Origin: Halalkalibacter sp. APA_J-10(15)
GTDB lineage: Bacteria; Bacillota; Bacilli; Bacillales; Bacillaceae_D
Direction: 5' to 3'
Length of the DNA: 64,000 bases
NCBI RefSeq assembly: GCF_023017105.1
Contig: NZ_JALKEV010000006.1
Span: 62,001-126,000, forward strand
How positions within the stretch are numbered: the stretch's first letter is position 1; every line of letters begins with the position of its first letter. The notes under the pieces were generated by a model. It was not told the origin of the DNA, made no database searches, and worked only from the letters and a program-made list of their open reading frames with translations. Positions 60,656-64,000 of this stretch are shown here, piece after piece. The translations under genes were made by a program, and so were the position numbers.

Positions 60656-61150
60656 CTAGAAAAATGGTGAAAAGAATACGGTCATAATAATGGAAACCGC
60701 ACCAATACCAATTGCCCAATTCCCCATTGCATTTGATCCAACTCTCCGTGAAATAAATCCTACAACAATACCTGCTGCACCAAGCAAAATCGGTAAGAAA
60801 AACAGTGACAATATAGAAAGTACGATCGCAAATGTGCCGACGCCACGACCCGCAGCTACGTCATTCGGATTAGCTTCAGCTGTTTCTGCATCCTCAGAGC
60901 GTCTATCTATTCCAATCCCATTTGCATATTCCATCGCTGTTTCCTCATCGTAATCCTCATCATACGTATATTCAGGAGCATACTCTTCGTCGTAGTTTGC
61001 TTCTGAATTAAATTCATCATTCGGTTCTGAACTCAAGCCTTGTCCATTGTCACGACCATCAACATGGTTATTAACCAATGTTAATGAGCGATCATTATCA
61101 TCGACTAAACGAACAGGCTCATTTTGATTTGGCCCTTTGTTTTCTGCCAT
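60656..61150 (-). CDS. YqfX-like membrane protein with acidic N-terminus
   Basis: A 164-residue protein. Residues 1-95 are hydrophilic, with runs of Asp, Glu, Tyr and Asn (DEEYAPEYTYDEDYDEETAM). Two Gly-rich membrane segments follow (GTFAIVLSILSLFFLPILLG, GNWAIGIGAVSIIMTVFF) with ISRRVGSNAM between them. The position next to ispG matches yqfX of B. subtilis. AAAGGAGGG is placed for the ATG at 61150; the frame is open to 61213. Function unknown. Confidence 0.72.
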   Translation of the reverse strand: MAENKGPNQNEPVRLVDDNDRSLTLVNNHVDGRDNGQGLSSEPNDEFNSEANYDEEYAPEYTYDEDYDEETAMEYANGIGIDRRSEDAETAEANPNDVAAGRGVGTFAIVLSILSLFFLPILLGAAGIVVGFISRRVGSNAMGNWAIGIGAVSIIMTVFFSPFF

Positions 61151-61295
61151 AAGAAGTCCCTCCTTTTTGAGATATGTTCGGGGAACAGTTTTAGTATGAC
61201 TCAACCTTTTCAAAATTATCGGTGTTAAACTTTACAAATTTATAACTAGACCTCGATTCAAAATTACTGTAAGGTAAAGTTGTTGAGGTGATAAT

Positions 61296-61883
61296 ATGAA
61301 GAAGAAACGTATGGGTTTTGACATTGACGGGACAGTTACCGATCCAAATACATTTATTCCCTACCTAAATAAGCATTTCAAAAAAAATTTAACGCTAGAT
61401 CATTTGATTGAATACGACTTAACGTCAATATTAGGTATTACTGAAGAACAATTTTGGGAGTGGATGGGACAGTTTGAAGGAACGATCTATTCAGAAGCTC
61501 CGATTGCAATGAATGCAGAACAAACGCTACATGAGTGGAACAAACATCATGATCTTGTTTACATTACAGCAAGAAGGAAGCATTTAACTGATATTACCCA
61601 TCAATGGTTTACCGAAAAACAATTACCTTTTGATCACATTGAATTAGTTGGCAAGCACGATAAGCTAGACGCCATTAAAGAACACGCAGTAGACATATTT
61701 TTTGAAGACAAGCATGATAATGCAGTCGCGATAGCTGAAGAGTTTCAAATTCCTGTCATCTTATTAGATACTCCCTACAATCGCCTACCAGCACCTGAAC
61801 TCGTCATTCGTGCTACAAATTGGTTAGAGGCAAAAGCATGGGTGGAAAGATGGTTAGCAGAGCAAGCGTTACAACGCCAATAA
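61296..61883 (+). CDS. yqfW: HAD-family 5' nucleotidase-like phosphatase (YqfW)
   Basis: Haloacid-dehalogenase phosphatase of 195 residues, NT5C-like. Motif I is MGFDIDGTVTDP (catalytic Asp pair), motif II is VYITARRKH, motif III includes GKHDKLDAIKEH and motif IV IFFEDKHDNAVAIAE. An N-terminal cap segment lies after motif I (residues about 25-75). It corresponds to B. subtilis YqfW. The substrate is unknown; nucleoside 5'-monophosphates are likely from family knowledge. GAGGTGAT precedes the ATG. Confidence 0.85.
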   Translation: MKKKRMGFDIDGTVTDPNTFIPYLNKHFKKNLTLDHLIEYDLTSILGITEEQFWEWMGQFEGTIYSEAPIAMNAEQTLHEWNKHHDLVYITARRKHLTDITHQWFTEKQLPFDHIELVGKHDKLDAIKEHAVDIFFEDKHDNAVAIAEEFQIPVILLDTPYNRLPAPELVIRATNWLEAKAWVERWLAEQALQRQ

Positions 61884-61897
61884 ACATCTTTCACTAT

Positions 61898-61936
61898 AAA
61901 AAGAGTGTGGCTAAGAAGAACGCCACACTCTTTTTT
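61898..61936. terminator. Bidirectional terminator between yqfW and the zinc operon end
   Basis: Perfect stem AAAAGAGTGTGGC / GCCACACTCTTTT with T-runs on both strands, between the convergent yqfW and DUF1540 genes. Confidence 0.92.
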
Positions 61937-61939
61937 ATT

Positions 61940-62152
61940 TTATTTACATTTCGGTTTAAACGTATGACAGCACGTTTGTGCAGGCTCCTGTGCGTGATTC
62001 GTTTGCTCACTTAATTCTTCACTAAATTCTGCAGAATAGTCACGTTCAGCATGCGCATCCATTTCCACTAAAATCGCTTCCGCTTGACAACGGTTTCCAT
62101 TTCCCCAATAAGAACAGTTTGATACATGACACTTCACAACCGGCTTGGCCAT
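61940..62152 (-). CDS. DUF1540 Cys-rich protein
   Basis: A 70-residue Cys-rich protein of the DUF1540 family. The Cys pattern (VVKCHVSNCSYWGNGNRCQA and PAQTCCHTFKPKC) suggests metal binding. The frame opens at 62200, but AGGAGGGGG is placed for the ATG at 62152. It follows zur by 66 bp on the same strand, so it is a probable last gene of the zinc transport operon. A role in zinc storage is only an inference from that place. Confidence 0.8.
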   Translation of the reverse strand: MAKPVVKCHVSNCSYWGNGNRCQAEAILVEMDAHAERDYSAEFSEELSEQTNHAQEPAQTCCHTFKPKCK

Positions 62153-62218
62153 TTGTATCCCCCTCCTGATTTTTAGCTTGTACAAGCGAAGGGAAATCAC
62201 TCGTGTGAAGTGTTGGCA

Positions 62219-62632
62219 TTATGACTTACAATCTTCACACTTACCATAAATTTCGAATTTATGTCCTGTTACCTCAAAGTCAGGATATGAACTTGAAATC
62301 GAATCCATTGGACAGTTATCAATATGCTTTGTTTTCCCGCATTCTAAGCAAATTAAATGGTGATGGTGAGAGTTCGTAGAACATGTAAAACGAAATCGTT
62401 TTTCTCCGTCTAATTCTGTTGTTTCCAATATTCCTAATTCCGAAAACAAAGCTAAATTACGATAAATCGTGTCAAAGCTCATACCTGGGTAATCAGGCTG
62501 TAAGAACTCTAACACATCTTTAGCCGACAAATACCTTTTTTCGTTCGCAAATAGATGTAGCATATCCTCACGTTTACCTGTGTGCTTATATCCACGTTCC
62601 TTTAGGCAATCCATTGCTTCTGTTACATTCAT
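62219..62632 (-). CDS. zur: Zinc uptake regulator (Fur family)
   Basis: Zinc-responsive repressor of 137 residues, matching Zur of B. subtilis. A winged-helix DNA-binding domain (GYKHTGKREDMLHLF, SFDTIYRNLALFSELGILET) is followed by the metal domain with the His cluster SHHHHLICLECGKTKHID and the structural zinc pairs CLEC and CEDC. When zinc is bound it represses uptake genes. It lies directly after the two permease genes, in the same direction, so it may control itself with them. AGGAGTGG precedes the ATG. Confidence 0.94.
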   Translation of the reverse strand: MNVTEAMDCLKERGYKHTGKREDMLHLFANEKRYLSAKDVLEFLQPDYPGMSFDTIYRNLALFSELGILETTELDGEKRFRFTCSTNSHHHHLICLECGKTKHIDNCPMDSISSSYPDFEVTGHKFEIYGKCEDCKS

Positions 62633-62678
62633 TCCTAACCACTCCTCTTACCGATGTAGCCTGTATATAATTGACGAT

Positions 62679-63509
62679 TTATTTAAATAGTACCTGCTTT
62701 CCTTTCTTATATACTAACACCAAAGTAAGAATAAACAAAGCAACAATCACGATCATCCCACCTGTAGCAATCATAAACTGATAAGAAAGGTACATGCCCA
62801 TTAATACAGCAAGTTCAGCAAAGATAATCCCATATAAAAGGAGTTGCTTAAAGCTTTTCGCTAATTGAATACTCGTTGCCACGGGAATGACAATCAAAGC
62901 GCCTATTAACAAAATACCGACGACTTTAATCGACATCGAAATCATAAATGCTGTTAAAATGGCAAAAATTAAATTGATTGCTCGTACAGGAATTCCTGAT
63001 GTTTTTGCGAACTCGTGATCAAATGATACGGAAATAAACTCTTTGTATAAAAGTAAAACAACCGATAAGATCACAATTGTCGTTGCTAAAATAAAATAGA
63101 TGTCACCCATTGTTACACTGACAATGCTTCCAAACAAGTACGAATACCATTCCTGATAGCCCGTCCTTGCTAAGCTAATGAAAATTGCACTCAATCCAAT
63201 CCCTGTAGACAAAATGATTGGAACAGCTAATTCCTGAAAATCCTTATAAATCAATCGTAGCCGTTCTGTCAACAGAGCCCCTACTATCGCAAACAATAAA
63301 CCGAAGAAAATAGGACTAACAGATGAAAACCAATGACTCATCGTTCCTAATAAAACACCTGCTGATATTCCTGTTAACGTAATATGTGAAATCGATTCTG
63401 AAATAACAGACACTCTTCGAACGAGTAAAAACGAACCAATAATTGGTGCTATCAACCCAATGATCACTCCTGCAACGATCCCACGTTCAATAAATGATAA
63501 TTCAATCAT
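62679..63509 (-). CDS. znuB: Zinc/manganese ABC transporter permease, second subunit
   Basis: Membrane subunit of an ABC-3 family metal importer, 276 residues with eight or nine hydrophobic segments. Family marks: GIVAGVIIGLIAPIIGSFLL, VISESISHITLTGISAG, and FDHEFAKTSGIPVRAINLIF in the coupling region. It overlaps the preceding permease gene by 8 bp and is followed by zur, which supports zinc as the substrate. The start is at 63509 behind AAGAAGG. Confidence 0.88.
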   Translation of the reverse strand: MIELSFIERGIVAGVIIGLIAPIIGSFLLVRRVSVISESISHITLTGISAGVLLGTMSHWFSSVSPIFFGLLFAIVGALLTERLRLIYKDFQELAVPIILSTGIGLSAIFISLARTGYQEWYSYLFGSIVSVTMGDIYFILATTIVILSVVLLLYKEFISVSFDHEFAKTSGIPVRAINLIFAILTAFMISMSIKVVGILLIGALIVIPVATSIQLAKSFKQLLLYGIIFAELAVLMGMYLSYQFMIATGGMIVIVALFILTLVLVYKKGKQVLFK

Positions 63510-64000
63510 ATAAGTCGACCTTCTTTCTCTTGATTGTCGTTTTTACCGTTAGTGAAAGAAGTAAGATACAAACAGCCACCATCACAATCATTCCACCAGG
63601 TACAACATCGAGATAAAAGGCTGAAATAAGACCAACAATAACTGAAAGCTCACCAAATACGATCGAATAAACAAATAATTGCTTAAAGCCTTTTGCAAAT
63701 CGCATCGCTGCTGCAACAGGTAACGTCATAAGTGCTGATACGAGTAAAATTCCGACGATTCTCATTGAAACAACAATGACTAAAGCCACCATCACAATAA
63801 AAATAAAATGAACGAGCTTTCGATTAATTCCTGACACAATGGCTTGATCTTCATCAAAGGATAAAAAGAATAATTCCTTAAAAAATAGTACAATCACAAT
63901 AAAGACAAAGCCTGTAATGACAGTTATTGTCCATACATCTTGTCTACTGACTGCCATAACAGTTCCAAATAAATATTGAAACAAATCATTATTAAAACCA
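63502..64000 (-). CDS. Zinc/manganese ABC transporter permease, first subunit, partial
   Basis: C-terminal 165 or so residues of a second ABC-3 permease; the N-terminal half lies beyond the right edge, and the frame stays open to 64000. It has DVWTITVITGFVFIVIVLFF, FDEDQAIVSGINRKLVHFI and GILLVSALMTLPVAAAMRFA, closely parallel to the downstream permease (which has FDHEFAKTSGIPVRAINLIF and GILLIGALIVIPVATSIQLA). The two probably form a heterodimer in one transporter. An ATPase gene and a binding-protein gene are expected upstream of the window. Confidence 0.88.
   Translation of the reverse strand, partial: GFNNDLFQYLFGTVMAVSRQDVWTITVITGFVFIVIVLFFKELFFLSFDEDQAIVSGINRKLVHFIFIVMVALVIVVSMRIVGILLVSALMTLPVAAAMRFAKGFKQLFVYSIVFGELSVIVGLISAFYLDVVPGGMIVMVAVCILLLSLTVKTTIKRKKVDLYD

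Noticed and set aside
1..64000. CRISPR array, prophage, rRNA operon
   Set aside because: No regularly spaced direct repeats, phage structural genes or rRNA-like stretches were seen; the only tandem repeats are the lipoprotein genes and the transporter tail.

Overview
The window is low-GC chromosomal DNA from an endospore-forming, flagellated member of the Bacillaceae. The evidence is the spore genes (CotX, a CotW-like protein, SpoVAF, YqfZ), the strong AGGAGG-type ribosome binding sites with frequent GTG and TTG starts, a stand-alone TPP riboswitch, and a gene order that largely follows the B. subtilis yqj-yqi and yqg-yqf segments (compared from memory). The short acidic lipoproteins and the betaine-type transporter would suit an alkaliphilic or halotolerant lineage, but that is inference. 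Most genes are on the minus strand.

Layout. 1-3.6 kb: sulfate reduction (cysH, end of sat), a DUF4097-like lipoprotein, the ene-reductase namA. 3.6-9.3 kb: yaaR and a motility operon ylqG-ylqH-fliS-hag read from a good sigma-D promoter. 9.3-16.3 kb: dinB, a 58-residue HTH-like protein, a PepT-like peptidase, the 29-residue Prli42 stressosome anchor, an L,D-transpeptidase, yqjA and the amino acid ABC transporter artPQR. 16.6-20.7 kb is the accessory part: two near-identical small lipoprotein genes and a relative, Mn catalase, a decayed IS1182-type transposase among GC-rich repeats between two identical 29-bp palindromes, then cotX and a cotW-like gene. 20.9-26.9 kb: BCCT transporter, a DUF1659-DUF2922-YvrJ trio, msrA-msrB, yjcH-yjcF.

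27.1-32.6 kb holds the most interesting locus: a TPP riboswitch followed by thiE-thiS-thiG-thiO-thiD and, with no gap, two more genes. The last encodes a DUF1385-like membrane protein fused to a YqgV/MTH1187-type thiamine-binding domain. 32.8-52.1 kb follows the yqg segment: yqgU, aspA, glcK, yqgQ, yueI, spoVAF, gluP, thiF/moeB-like, DUF92, yqgN, an L33 gene without its zinc cysteines, a degenerate nucleotidyltransferase, pbpA, yqgE, sodA. Between pbpA and yqgE a perfect sigma-A promoter drives a rod-shaped RNA of about 190 nt, which I read as 6S RNA. 52.4-52.7 kb is a four-gene tRNA cluster (Asn, Met, Ile-CAT, Ser). 53-64 kb: a Na/Pi cotransporter, DUF1189, NfeD-like and DUF1002 proteins, an MFS exporter, yqfZ, ispG, yqfX-like, yqfW, and the zinc operon (two permeases, zur, DUF1540).

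No CRISPR array, rRNA, prophage or intact insertion sequence was seen. Coordinates and starts come from reading the sequence; family names come from recognising motifs, not from searches.
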